64,000 nucleotides of DNA from Pedobacter kyungheensis (GCF_000812965.1 NZ_JSYN01000012.1:1-64000); one strand, 5' to 3'; shown: positions 53,776 through 62,372, counted from the first letter of the stretch. The notes: generated by a model not told the origin, from the sequence alone. Made by a program: numbers and translations.

Positions 53776-54510
53776 TTAATCTGCAATAGCTTCATTTAAT
53801 CCTTTTAATACCAAGTAGGGATCTTTTATAATTTGAGGCGCAAAGATGCTGTTTTGTAATTGCTTATACAAAAAATTAGCATCGCCACCCGTTATAATTA
53901 CCTTCAAAGCACTTTCTTTTTTATTATTTAGGGCAATAAAGCCTTCAATTTCATTTATTATACCTTGTAAAACGCCGTTTTTAATTGCCGATTGTGTGTC
54001 TGTTCCCTCTGTTATTTCTTCCTGGTCATTCCATTCGACTAAAGGCAGGCGGCCGGTAAACTCGTGCACAGCCCTGAAACGCATCTTTATGCCGGGGCTT
54101 ATGCTGCCACCAAAATACATTTTCGCCTGACTTAAAACATCGTATGTAATACAAGTACCCGCATCTACAATTAAACTTGCACCTGTCGGGAATAATCCGT
54201 TTGCACCCAACACAGCAGCCCATCTGTCTAATCCTAAAGTTGCGGGTGTTTTATACCTGTTCTGCACACCGTTGGTTAACAAAGTAGAAAAACGGGTATA
54301 TTCAGTATGTTTTTTTAAAAATCCTTCAAGCTGGCCAATTTCCTGATTAACACTGCTGATGATGGATTTATCTGGTGAAAATTTCTCTATCAGCTGAGCC
54401 AGATCAATAATACCCAGTTTATTAAAACGCTGATGGTGAACGATTTCTTTATTTGAAAAAACAGCCACTTTAGCTGCTGAATTTCCAATATCAATGCTTA
54501 ACGTGCGCAT
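53776..54510 (-). CDS. coaX: Type III pantothenate kinase
   Basis: The 244-residue ASKHA-fold enzyme phosphorylates pantothenate, the first step of coenzyme A synthesis. LSIDIGNSAAKVAVF (phosphate 1 loop), GLDRWAAVLGA, LIVDAGTCITYDVL and FGGSISPGIKMRFRAVHEFTGRLP are CoaX signatures; VIITGGDANFL closes the ATP site. The length is usual. It starts 18 bases from a good promoter and leads the three-gene run with an outer-membrane protein and lptC. Confidence 0.95.
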   Translation of the reverse strand: MRTLSIDIGNSAAKVAVFSNKEIVHHQRFNKLGIIDLAQLIEKFSPDKSIISSVNQEIGQLEGFLKKHTEYTRFSTLLTNGVQNRYKTPATLGLDRWAAVLGANGLFPTGASLIVDAGTCITYDVLSQAKMYFGGSISPGIKMRFRAVHEFTGRLPLVEWNDQEEITEGTDTQSAIKNGVLQGIINEIEGFIALNNKKESALKVIITGGDANFLYKQLQNSIFAPQIIKDPYLVLKGLNEAIAD

Positions 54511-54527
54511 TTAAAATTTCCCTTTAT

Positions 54528-54560
54528 CAAATTTACAATTAGAAATTCCGAAGATCTCAA
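54528..54560 (-). promoter_or_regulatory. coaX promoter
   Basis: Minus strand TTG (54558-54560), 22-base spacer, TAAATTTG (54528-54535), an exact -7 match with a spacer at the long end of the accepted range. The ATG follows 18 bases later. Confidence 0.6.
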
Positions 54561-54662
54561 TTCTATCCATCAAATTAAAACCTAAAAAAGCTTTAACGCT
54601 AAAATCATGCACAAAGCTATTAATCTTTGTCAAGTTTCGTTCCGGTTATTTGTTAAAAAAGG

Positions 54663-55643
54663 TTAAACAAACAGAAAGTACTGTACCGAAAGCACAAATA
54701 AAAGGAACAATGTTTCGTAAAACCAGCGTTTTTTGGCATTGCTAAAATAGTAAGCCAAGAGTACTGCGCCCGGTGGTACACAGAGCAAAAAATGCCAGGT
54801 ACGGAAATTGGGTTTAAGGTAAAAACTGGCAATAGAAACAATAAACATAAAAAAAAGCAATTGAAAACTTTTTCGTGTACTGATAAAGCTTCTGAAGAAA
54901 TTTTCGCGCAGCTGCAACGATGCCAGAATAATGATAATCGCAACCGGAATAAGTACCAGATAATCGTTATAGTTGATTTTAAACACAGATGGAAACTTAT
55001 TCCCTAGTGGTTTCCAGATTTGATAAAAAGAACTCAAATTATCTTTCCAATAGTAAAATACCGCCAGAAAAAAGAATACGGTTATAAAACCGACCAATCC
55101 CGCAACCCATTCGCGCCAGTTAAAAGACCTGAACAGGAGCAAGGCTAAAAATATCATGAGCAACATGCCCATAAAAGGAAAATACACCAGTGTACCAATG
55201 GCAATAATCATCCCGATATCGAAAACAGTGTTAATCGAATTGGCACTTTTACCCAGTTTCAAAAACTTATCGATAATCCAGATCAGGAGGAAATTACAAA
55301 TCAATGCCGGGTTCAAAGTCATGAAGGGCATAAACAAACTGGTTCCGGTTACGAACATTAAACCGGGCAGAAAGCTTGGTTTACCCAATAAATTGTGATT
55401 ATTAACAATCCGATTAAAGATTAAAGCCTGAACATAAACCAACACTGCGGCAATAAAAATATTGGTTTGTGCAGTAAAAGCATTGTCGAGATCTACATTG
55501 ATTAACAACCTTGCAAAGGGCTCCAGAAAATCGAAATTTAAATGCGCCGGGGTTTCATAAAAAATAGCCACACGCATAAAAAATGTGTAGGCCAGCAAAA
55601 ATATGAGGTTAACTGGATTTAGCTTTCGAAACTGATTAATCAT
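54663..55643 (-). CDS. DUF6427-like polytopic membrane protein
   Basis: The 326-residue protein has about nine hydrophobic helices with short loops and is very rich in Phe and Leu. The N-terminus MINQFRKLNPVNLIFLLAYTFFMRV and the segment NWREWVAGLVGFITVFFF resemble the Bacteroidota family DUF6427. No catalytic motif is visible, and the function is unknown. It is a stand-alone gene between coaX and the glycosyltransferase pair. The spacer upstream holds a 21-bp direct repeat (55690-55750). Confidence 0.75.
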   Translation of the reverse strand: MINQFRKLNPVNLIFLLAYTFFMRVAIFYETPAHLNFDFLEPFARLLINVDLDNAFTAQTNIFIAAVLVYVQALIFNRIVNNHNLLGKPSFLPGLMFVTGTSLFMPFMTLNPALICNFLLIWIIDKFLKLGKSANSINTVFDIGMIIAIGTLVYFPFMGMLLMIFLALLLFRSFNWREWVAGLVGFITVFFFLAVFYYWKDNLSSFYQIWKPLGNKFPSVFKINYNDYLVLIPVAIIIILASLQLRENFFRSFISTRKSFQLLFFMFIVSIASFYLKPNFRTWHFLLCVPPGAVLLAYYFSNAKKRWFYETLFLLFVLSVQYFLFV

Positions 55644-55689
55644 GCCTTTTTAACGATTAGGCAAAGTAAAGAAAATAATTTAAGAGTAC

Positions 55690-55750
55690 AGCTAAAAGCA
55701 TAAAGACTAGAGCTAAAAGCGGAAAGACTAAAGCTTAAAGACCAAAGCGG
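55690..55750. repeat. Tandem 21-bp direct repeat (about three copies)
   Basis: AGCTAAAAGCATAAAGACTAG (55690-55710), a copy with two to three changes at 55711-55731, and a shortened third copy at 55732-55750. The unit is built on AAGACTAAAGC. It lies in the spacer between two minus-strand genes and has no coding content. Confidence 0.75.
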
Positions 55751-55754
55751 AATA

Positions 55755-56744
55755 CTAAATTCTCGCGTATTTCTTCACCATGTCATCAATAATCTGCGCA
55801 GTTTCATCCGGAAAATCAAATTCGTGCTTTTGAGGGTTTTCGACCCAGTTTTTAACAATGGGTAACCAGTTGCGGGTGCTCCCCCAGATAACGGGTAAGC
55901 CAAACTGCTTTAAAGCATAGGCATTGCATTGCTGTTCAAACTGAAAGCGCATAGGGGCTACAAGCAGCTTTTTCTTTAAATAAAGCGCCTCGGCTGGTCC
56001 TTCAAAACCACCACCGGTAAATAAGCCTTCGCAGCTGGCTAAGCTTTTATTGAATTTTTCGTTGTTTACAGGTTCTACAAAAACATTGCCTTCCTGATAA
56101 GCTACTTTGCTGTGTTTAGAAAAAACTTCCCATTTCACATTCGGGATTTGGGTAAAAAGTTTTACCAGACGTTTATCATCAATAGCCGGAAGGTATACGG
56201 TATAATGCCCTAAATTTACACTTTCCAGGTTTCTGATCTCGGCCCTGATTACCGGGGTATGGATAAAACTATCGTAACGATCGAAATGGAAGCCAATATG
56301 GTATTTGGTAGGTGCATAACGGCTTAAAATCAGTTTGCCCCAGTCTAAAGTTTTAGGGCGGGGTACTTTTTTCGATTTAAAAGCTGCCTGATGACTTAAC
56401 GACACACTTTCAATACCCTGCAGTTTGCAAGCCCAGGCACTTACCGGTTCAAAATCGTTAACTATGAGGTTATAATCTTTTAAAGGAAGTGTTTTCATGT
56501 CTTTCCTGAAACGGAAAAGATTCATGTTTAGCCAGGTTTTATAATGGTCAACCCCACCTTTCTTACCAAAAATAAAGCTAAAACCATGCAACTGGTATTT
56601 TACCGGCTGACTGAGTTTAACATCGGCCTGTGTACCACTCACTAAAATATCCAGTTCACCATATTTTTGAAGCAAAGGAATAATTTCTCTTGCTCTGCTG
56701 ATATGACCGTTACCGGTGCCCTGTATCGCGTAAAGTATCTTCAT
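55755..56744 (-). CDS. GT-B glycosyltransferase (MurG/GT28-like)
   Basis: The 329-residue protein begins ILYAIQGTGNGHISRAREIIPLL, with the glycine-rich acceptor loop GxGxGHxxRA of MurG-like and family 28 enzymes. The C-terminal half has CEGLFTGGGFEGPAEALYLKKKLLVAPM, the nucleotide-sugar site, followed by EQQCNAYAL. No membrane helix is present, so it acts at the inner face of the membrane. It is paired with the LpxH-like phosphoesterase gene 20 bases upstream, suggesting a joint task in envelope glycolipid metabolism. The substrate is unknown. Confidence 0.82.
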   Translation of the reverse strand: MKILYAIQGTGNGHISRAREIIPLLQKYGELDILVSGTQADVKLSQPVKYQLHGFSFIFGKKGGVDHYKTWLNMNLFRFRKDMKTLPLKDYNLIVNDFEPVSAWACKLQGIESVSLSHQAAFKSKKVPRPKTLDWGKLILSRYAPTKYHIGFHFDRYDSFIHTPVIRAEIRNLESVNLGHYTVYLPAIDDKRLVKLFTQIPNVKWEVFSKHSKVAYQEGNVFVEPVNNEKFNKSLASCEGLFTGGGFEGPAEALYLKKKLLVAPMRFQFEQQCNAYALKQFGLPVIWGSTRNWLPIVKNWVENPQKHEFDFPDETAQIIDDMVKKYARI

Positions 56745-56764
56745 TTATGCCCGAATATCTAAAA

Positions 56765-57619
56765 TTATTGGGCAATTTCATATTTTATATTCTGTAAAAG
56801 AATATTTATATCCAGTTTACTCTTTAAATCTTCGGCATCAGATAGTAGTCCTTCATCCAATTCATCTTTGGTAAAATGCTGGTGCTCATATTTAAAAATA
56901 GTCCAGTTTTGATTTTCGTACTCTAAAGCCGTTAAACTTTCTACCCAATCACCACTGTTCAAATAAGTAACACTTCCTGCTTCGGCAGTAATCTCCCTTT
57001 TTTCTGCCTGATGGATATGTCCGCAAACCACATACTGATAGCCTTTCTCGATCGCCAGTTCTGCAGCTGTTTGCTCAAAGCTATTGATGAATTTAACGGC
57101 GTCTTTAAACTTAGCCTTCACTTTTTTAGAGAAACTCATCTTTTCCCTGCCGAAAGCCGTAAGCACCCAGTTTACAAAACTGTTAATCAGGATCAGGGTA
57201 TCGTAACCTACTGCCCCCAACTTAGCCAGCCATTTGGAGTGCTGCATGGTTACATCGAAAACATCGCCATGGAAAAACCAGGCTTTTTTCCCATCCAGCT
57301 CCAAGATCAATTTATTCTGCAAATGAAAGGTTCCCATTTCCATACCATCAAATTTCCGAAGCATTTCATCATGATTGCCGGTTAAGTAATGCACCTGTAC
57401 ACCTTCTGAAACGAATTTCATCAGCTTACGGATCACTTTCATGTGCGATTCGGGCCAGTAACTTTTACTGAATTGCCAGATATCGATAATATCACCATTT
57501 AAAATCAATGTTTTGGGTTTAATGCTTTTAAGGTACTTCAAAAGCTCTTTAGCATGGCAGCCATAGGTGCCCAAATGCACGTCGGAGATTACGACTACAT
57601 CAACATTTCTTTTATTCAT
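56765..57619 (-). CDS. LpxH-like metallophosphoesterase (UDP-2,3-diacylglucosamine diphosphatase family)
   Basis: The 284-residue calcineurin-like phosphoesterase has the metal motifs VVISDVHLGTYG (DxH), LNGDIIDIW (GDxxD), LTGNHDEML (GNHD), FFHGDVFD and VCGHIHQAE (GHxH). The order and the N-terminal half match the LpxH family, which hydrolyses UDP-2,3-diacylglucosamine in lipid A synthesis. The protein is longer than E. coli LpxH (about 240), and paralogues of this type exist in Bacteroidota, so it may act on another nucleotide-linked or glycolipid substrate. A 31-codon membrane microprotein gene precedes it on the same transcript. Confidence 0.8.
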   Translation of the reverse strand: MNKRNVDVVVISDVHLGTYGCHAKELLKYLKSIKPKTLILNGDIIDIWQFSKSYWPESHMKVIRKLMKFVSEGVQVHYLTGNHDEMLRKFDGMEMGTFHLQNKLILELDGKKAWFFHGDVFDVTMQHSKWLAKLGAVGYDTLILINSFVNWVLTAFGREKMSFSKKVKAKFKDAVKFINSFEQTAAELAIEKGYQYVVCGHIHQAEKREITAEAGSVTYLNSGDWVESLTALEYENQNWTIFKYEHQHFTKDELDEGLLSDAEDLKSKLDINILLQNIKYEIAQ

Positions 57620-57690
57620 AAACGGGAAATTTTAGGGGGAGGAATCTTATTACCGCTTGGTTTAAGCAGTTCGGAAATACGTTTACTGTT

Positions 57691-57786
57691 CTACCACTCC
57701 TCTTCCTCATCGAGTTTTACCTCAAAGGGGCTAAAGAAATAAAGTACAACAATTAACAAACACACGGCAAAAAATGATTCCAACAT
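57691..57786 (-). CDS. 31-residue membrane microprotein
   Basis: A 31-codon frame, too short for usual gene finders, encodes MLESFFAVCLLIVVLYFF then SPFEVKLDEEEEW and a stop. It is one clean membrane helix (about residues 3-18) with an acidic tail ending in Trp. Its ATG is 18 bases after the -7 box of a near-perfect promoter pointing at it, and the LpxH-like gene starts 71 bases downstream on the same strand. No homologue is known to me. It could be a regulatory or anchoring subunit for the two envelope enzymes that follow. Alternative: a translated leader without function. Confidence 0.6.
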   Translation of the reverse strand: MLESFFAVCLLIVVLYFFSPFEVKLDEEEEW

Positions 57787-57804
57787 ATCATCTGATTTAC
57801 AATA

Positions 57805-57833
57805 CAAAGGTAAGACGCTGTTTATCAAACAAA
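57805..57833 (-). promoter_or_regulatory. Promoter for the microprotein / LpxH-like / glycosyltransferase operon
   Basis: Minus strand TTTG (57830-57833 region), 17-base spacer, TACCTTTG (57805-57812). Both boxes match the Bacteroidota consensus. The predicted start site is about 12 bases before the microprotein ATG. Confidence 0.75.
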
Positions 57834-57951
57834 TGTTACGTCATTGTTAAATTATTATCCAATCTGATAAAGGATGTTAAAAGTGGTTAATTGTATAAAC
57901 TGGTTAATTGTTAAATTGCTGGTTATTCTGAGAAATAAGATTTGTTATTAA

Positions 57952-57988
57952 CAAAAAAGCCCCATAAGATTAAAATCCTATGGGGCTT
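57952..57988 (-). terminator. yfhO-family gene terminator
   Basis: AAGCCCCATA (57957-57966) pairs with TATGGGGCTT (57979-57988), extended inward by GAT/ATC after one mismatch; on the minus strand TTTTTTG follows. It lies 20 bases past the stop of the YfhO gene. Confidence 0.9.
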
Positions 57989-58007
57989 GAAAATTCATGG
58001 CTAAGGC

Positions 58008-60509
58008 TTAAGCCTTAGCCTGAGTGGCTTTCTTTTTCTTCTTTTCTTCGTTATAAAAACCGAAACCTAAACCGGCCAATAACAGGATGGAACCTGCCAA
58101 TGAAATTTTCTCACCTGCGTAGTAAGCAGTTGGATGGAAAATAAATTCGAGTTTATGGTTACCTGCCTCCAGTTGTGCTGCACGTAAAACGTAATCAGCT
58201 CTGAAATATGGTTTTTCAACACCATCAATATACATTTTCCAGCCTTCTTTGTAATAAATCTCAGAGAAAACGGCAATTACATCTTTAGCCGAAGAGTATT
58301 CGTAAGTTAAATGATCAGGATTGTAGGTGGTTAAACGAATAAAGCCTTCCTGACCGGTACCTAAACGTTTGGTATCAATTAAACCTTTGAAACTTTCATC
58401 CACAATCGCTTCTTTTTTTGCGTCAAAACTGCTGATGGCTTTCATTTCCTCATCGGCATTTTTAGCAAACTGCACACTTTGCACAAACCAGGCATTACCT
58501 GCAGCAGTAGCATTGCGCTGCATTTTGTACGATCCGTTTTGAGGATCCTGTGTAATGATGTATTTGGTATTTAACATATCCAGCACATCCTGATTGATGC
58601 TTTTGGTCATTTGTTGATCTACCAGCTCCTGGAAACGTTTTAACCTTGCTGAGTGGAAACCACCAACCGTTTTATGGAAATAAGAAGTTTCGGCACTCTT
58701 AAACGGATCGCCCAACGATAAATCGAAAACACGGAAGTTTGGATCTTTATCAGCTGAAATAAAATTATCTACATCACGTGGCTGATAGTGGCTGGCCAGA
58801 TCAGATTTATTAACAAAATTCTGATTGTTTAGATAGCGACGGTCTACCTGCCATAAATCGATTAAAACAAACAAAGCCAAAAGACCAAAAGCCAGTTGCA
58901 TGTTCATTTTTTTGGTGATAAATGCCCAGATAATACCAAAACCAATGGCGATAAACAACAAAGTACGCAAAGCATCTGCACGAGCCAAAGCAACACGATC
59001 AGCAACAATAGCATTTAAAATTTCCATTGCTGCACCTCTGTTATTTTGTAAGGTTTGCGTTAATGCATCTAATACCTGTGCCTGGTTGGCTTGTGTAAAA
59101 CTGAAAAATGCAGTAGGCATAACAGCAATTATCAAGGCAAAGCCGCCTGTAATACCTGCCGACCAGGTTAAACGCTGAACCAGATATTTCTGATCATATT
59201 TTCCTTCTTGTGCCTCTTTAATGGCCAAAATAGCCAGTAACGGAACCAGGAAGCCCACAACTGCCAAAATGGATTCTACCGCTCTGAATTTATTGTAACC
59301 AGGCAGGTAATCGAAGAAAATATCTGAAATGAACGGTAAATTACTTCCGAAAGAAAGGAACATCAATAAGATACTCGTTCCTAAAATCCACCATTTCCAG
59401 CGGTGCTTAACGATAAATAAGCCGAACACAAAAAGGAAACAGATAATGGCTCCAAAATAATACGGGCCTGCCGTACCTGGTTTATTACCCCAGTACTGGT
59501 TGGTTCCAAGGTTTTGCGCCACGTAACCAATTGCCTGACGTGGATCTACACCAGAAAGATTTTTTTCAACGGCTTTATAAGTATTGCTTTCAGGTTTAAT
59601 GATTTCGTCGATACTACTTGCTCCACCATAAATGTTAGGGATTAAGAAAGAGAAACTTTCGCCAATACCCTGGCTCCACTGGTAAGCATATTCTTTATCA
59701 AGACCGTTTGAAGGCTCTGCCTTATCAGTTGTTAAGTTCGACTTACCACGGATGGTTTCTTTACCATACTGATAGGTGGTCCACAAAGTACCTGCATTTA
59801 CCAGTACCGATAAAAATATACCGGCCACAATATATGCGATAGCCTTACCAAAGGTTGCTAACTGTTTGGCTTTAATGGCATGATACAATTCAATACCGGC
59901 TAAAATAGCCAATGCCATAAACAGGTAGTAGGTCATTTGGATGTGGTTAGAGCGGATCTCTAAAGCCATAAACAAAGCCAGCAAGCTGCCTCCAACCAAA
60001 TAACGCCCTCTGAGTGTAAGAATAATGGCAGCCAAAATAGGCGCAAAGAAACCGATGGCCAACGCCTTGTTGCTATGCCCGGCGGCAATTATAATGAAGT
60101 TATACGAAGTAAACGCAAAAGCAATGGCACCTGCCGCAGCAAGCCATGGATTTATTTTTAATACACAGAATAATAAATAAGCACCCAAAAGGTAAAGTAA
60201 AACCGTTCCAACAGGATCAGGAAACACACCTTTTATCACATCGATACCATAAGTGGTAATATTTAATGGATATTGCACCCAGATTTGATAAGCTGGCATA
60301 CCGCCAAACATCTGGTTAGTCCAAAGAGGTCCTTTACCATCTTTTTCCTTAATATCCATAATTTCTTTCTGCATGGCTTTTGCCTGCAAAACATCGCCTT
60401 GTTGTGGCGCTTTACCCTGCAAAACAGGACTGAAGTAGGCAAACGTAATGACTACAAAAAATGCAATAATGGCCAGGTGTATGCCATTTTTATTAAACCA
60501 GTTATTCAT
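58008..60509 (-). CDS. YfhO family polytopic membrane protein
   Basis: The 833-residue protein has an N-terminal helix, a periplasmic segment with GDVLQAKAMQKEI and LWTNQMFGGMPAYQIW, then about a dozen helices and a C-terminal periplasmic beta-rich domain (about residues 560-790) followed by a last helix and a Lys-rich tail. This matches YfhO (GT-C-like) proteins; in Gram-positive bacteria YfhO glycosylates teichoic acids, while the role in Bacteroidota is open. The C-terminal LTTYNPDHLTYEYSS and YYKEGWKMYIDG motifs are typical. It is a single gene with its own terminator. Confidence 0.9.
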   Translation of the reverse strand: MNNWFNKNGIHLAIIAFFVVITFAYFSPVLQGKAPQQGDVLQAKAMQKEIMDIKEKDGKGPLWTNQMFGGMPAYQIWVQYPLNITTYGIDVIKGVFPDPVGTVLLYLLGAYLLFCVLKINPWLAAAGAIAFAFTSYNFIIIAAGHSNKALAIGFFAPILAAIILTLRGRYLVGGSLLALFMALEIRSNHIQMTYYLFMALAILAGIELYHAIKAKQLATFGKAIAYIVAGIFLSVLVNAGTLWTTYQYGKETIRGKSNLTTDKAEPSNGLDKEYAYQWSQGIGESFSFLIPNIYGGASSIDEIIKPESNTYKAVEKNLSGVDPRQAIGYVAQNLGTNQYWGNKPGTAGPYYFGAIICFLFVFGLFIVKHRWKWWILGTSILLMFLSFGSNLPFISDIFFDYLPGYNKFRAVESILAVVGFLVPLLAILAIKEAQEGKYDQKYLVQRLTWSAGITGGFALIIAVMPTAFFSFTQANQAQVLDALTQTLQNNRGAAMEILNAIVADRVALARADALRTLLFIAIGFGIIWAFITKKMNMQLAFGLLALFVLIDLWQVDRRYLNNQNFVNKSDLASHYQPRDVDNFISADKDPNFRVFDLSLGDPFKSAETSYFHKTVGGFHSARLKRFQELVDQQMTKSINQDVLDMLNTKYIITQDPQNGSYKMQRNATAAGNAWFVQSVQFAKNADEEMKAISSFDAKKEAIVDESFKGLIDTKRLGTGQEGFIRLTTYNPDHLTYEYSSAKDVIAVFSEIYYKEGWKMYIDGVEKPYFRADYVLRAAQLEAGNHKLEFIFHPTAYYAGEKISLAGSILLLAGLGFGFYNEEKKKKKATQAKA

Positions 60510-60537
60510 TAAGGTTTGTTTAAGTTTAAACGAACGT

Positions 60538-60545
60538 CAAAAATA
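60538..60545 (-). promoter_or_regulatory. Promoter -7 box for the YfhO gene
   Basis: Minus strand TATTTTTG, exact TAnnTTTG, 28 bases before the ATG. The -33 region is T-rich without a clear TTG. Confidence 0.5.
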
Positions 60546-60598
60546 AAAAAATGGGCGGTATAAAAAAGTAATAAATTAAATGCAACGCGAATAAAAAC

Positions 60599-60606
60599 TA
60601 GATTTG
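60599..60606 (+). promoter_or_regulatory. Promoter -7 box for the alginate-lyase-like gene
   Basis: TAGATTTG, exact TAnnTTTG, 20 bases before the first ATG at 60627; no clear TTG upstream. Confidence 0.45.
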
Positions 60607-60626
60607 TAGAAGAGAATAAAAATTCA

Positions 60627-61739
60627 ATGTATTTAAATATGAGAAAGTTTGCTGCTACAATCGTACTACTGGGTTTGGCTTTTACTGCATTTTCGCAGGT
60701 GGTAAGCTTAAATGCCAATGAAATTAAAAACCTTAAAAAACAGATCAAAAGCAACCCCGAAACCGGGAAACTATATGCAGACTTTGCAAAAAATGCTTCA
60801 AACTGCCTTGCTGAGCAGCCTAATCCTGTTGATACCATCCGCACGGAAGGTTTATTAAAAGGCAATCCTAAAAAAGAACGTACGCGGCAGGCATTAGCCG
60901 ATATGAACAAGATGTTTGCCTTGGCTTTACAGTACCGTTTAAGCGGTGATCAAAAATATCTCCACAAATGTGTAGAATTTCTTGAAGCCTGGGCAAAGAT
61001 TAACCGGCCTAACGGCGATCCAATTGATGATACCAATCTGGATAAAGCAGTAGAGGCCTACGATCTGATTAAAGCTGACATAGAGCCTGCCGCCAAAAGT
61101 ACAATTGAAAAGTGGCTTAGCGAAACAGCGTTGACAGAAATTAACAGCAAACGCATGAAAGCGGGAAAGGGCACAGCCATTAACAACTGGAATGCCCACC
61201 GCTTAAAAGTAGTTGGTGAAATTGGTTACGCATTAAACAATGCTGATTTTATTATCTGGACTATCGAAAACCTTAAAAGCCACATCAATATTAATTTGTA
61301 CCCTGATGGCACGAGCCTCGATTTCAAAGAGCGCGATGCCATGCATTACCACATTTACGATTTAGAACCCATGCTTAAGCTGGCCATTATCATCGATCGG
61401 GCAAAAGGAACTAATTTTTACACCTACGAATCGCCAAAAGGATCATCGATCCGCAAATCGGTTAACTGGCTAATGCCTTATGTAAAGGGAGAACAGCAAC
61501 ATGAAGAATATGTACATACTAAAGTAAAGTTCGACCGCGACCGGGCGAAGAATAACGAAGCGGGATTTGCTCCTGGAACCATGTTTAAACCAGATTTAGC
61601 ACTACCCGTAATCAGGTTAGCCGTATACTTTGACCAGAGTTTACTCAGTGTACTTCAATCAGTAAATGGTAAAGAACAAAGCTGGCAGGGTGTTTTAGAT
61701 CAGTTGCAACGGGATAGCGCTAAAGTTCAAAATAAATAA
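60627..61739 (+). CDS. Alginate lyase family protein (PL5-like alpha/alpha toroid), secreted
   Basis: The 370-residue protein has a signal peptide (hydrophobic residues 9-22, cleavage near AFSQ) and an all-helical toroid domain. AINNWNAHRLKVVGEIG (about residues 188-204) matches the catalytic NNHxxW-like region of PL5 alginate lyases in altered form. RDAMHYHIYDLEPMLKLA (about residues 234-251) provides the Arg, His and Tyr expected for beta-elimination. A second ATG at 60639 (MRKFAATIV) is an equally good start. It may cut a uronic-acid polysaccharide in the periplasm; the true substrate is not shown. The gene ends directly before the GbsR palindrome. Confidence 0.8.
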   Translation: MYLNMRKFAATIVLLGLAFTAFSQVVSLNANEIKNLKKQIKSNPETGKLYADFAKNASNCLAEQPNPVDTIRTEGLLKGNPKKERTRQALADMNKMFALALQYRLSGDQKYLHKCVEFLEAWAKINRPNGDPIDDTNLDKAVEAYDLIKADIEPAAKSTIEKWLSETALTEINSKRMKAGKGTAINNWNAHRLKVVGEIGYALNNADFIIWTIENLKSHININLYPDGTSLDFKERDAMHYHIYDLEPMLKLAIIIDRAKGTNFYTYESPKGSSIRKSVNWLMPYVKGEQQHEEYVHTKVKFDRDRAKNNEAGFAPGTMFKPDLALPVIRLAVYFDQSLLSVLQSVNGKEQSWQGVLDQLQRDSAKVQNK

Positions 61740-61763
61740 ACTTTCAATAATTTTTGAAAGTTT
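61738..61763 (+). promoter_or_regulatory. Perfect palindrome, likely operator of the GbsR/MarR regulator
   Basis: AAACTTTCAA (61738-61747) and TTGAAAGTTT (61754-61763) form a perfect 10-bp inverted repeat with a 6-base spacer. Its core, ACTTTCA-N8-TGAAAGT (61740-61761), recurs upstream of the DCC gene. The right arm contains the -33 TTG of the regulator's promoter, so a bound dimer would block transcription. It could also serve as a weak terminator for the preceding gene. Confidence 0.7.
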
Positions 61764-61783
61764 AATAAAACATTATATCTTTG
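61754..61783 (+). promoter_or_regulatory. Promoter of the GbsR/MarR regulator
   Basis: TTG (61754-61756), 19-base spacer, TATCTTTG (61776-61783): a perfect TTG-N19-TAnnTTTG. The ATG begins only 3 bases after the -7 box, implying a leaderless mRNA. Confidence 0.85.
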
Positions 61784-61786
61784 TGT

Positions 61787-62293
61787 ATGGAATTAGCAGC
61801 AGCAAAATTAAAATTCATAGAAGCCTGGGGTAAACTGGGCTCAGAATGGGGCATTAACCGCACCATGGCACAAGTTCATGCTTTATTGCTAATTTCTGCC
61901 GAAGCGCTTACTACGGAAGAAATTATGGAAACGCTGAGTATCTCAAGAGGGAATGCCAACATGACCCTCCGCGATTTAATTGGCTGGGGATTGATTGAAA
62001 AACAACACAAAGCCGGCGAGCGTAAGGAATATTTTTTTGCAGATAAAGATGTATGGAATATTGCACGCCAGGTGGCCAAAGAGCGTAAAAAAAGAGAGTT
62101 GGAGCCTGTTTTGAAAGTTTTAAACGAGCTCTCCAATGTTGATGGAGACGATAAAGACCCTGAATTTAAGACTTTCAAAAAATCGATTACAGATATAAAC
62201 AAACTGGCAGGCAATGTTGATAAAACTTTGGAAACCATGCTCAAAGCGGAAGAAAACTGGTTCTGGGGATCGATATTGAAGGTGTTTAAATAG
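61787..62293 (+). CDS. GbsR/MarR family winged-helix transcriptional regulator
   Basis: The 168-residue protein has a winged-helix DNA-binding domain at about residues 22-85: AQVHALLLISAEALTTEEIMETLSISRGNANMTLRDLIGWGLIEK, with the wing KAGERKEYFFAD. A helical C-terminal dimerisation part follows. This is the GbsR-like branch of the MarR family. The frame opens at a TTG (61781) within the promoter; the ATG at 61787 is the first proper start and the next Met would remove part of the first helix. It probably controls its own gene and the DCC-epimerase genes through the shared palindrome. The ligand is unknown. Confidence 0.88.
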   Translation: MELAAAKLKFIEAWGKLGSEWGINRTMAQVHALLLISAEALTTEEIMETLSISRGNANMTLRDLIGWGLIEKQHKAGERKEYFFADKDVWNIARQVAKERKKRELEPVLKVLNELSNVDGDDKDPEFKTFKKSITDINKLAGNVDKTLETMLKAEENWFWGSILKVFK

Positions 62294-62321
62294 AGATGCT
62301 AGATGTGAGATATGAGATTGG

Positions 62322-62372
62322 AGTAGTAAGTATCAAGTAGTAAGTATTAAGTAGTGAGTATTAAGTATCAAG
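62322..62372. repeat. Tandem 14-bp repeat, three copies plus a partial
   Basis: AGTAGTAAGTATCA (62322-62335), AGTAGTAAGTATTA (62336-62349), AGTAGTGAGTATTA (62350-62363), then AGTATCAAG. It lies in the spacer between the regulator and the DCC gene. Such short tandem units are common intergenic material in Pedobacter-like genomes. Confidence 0.85.
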
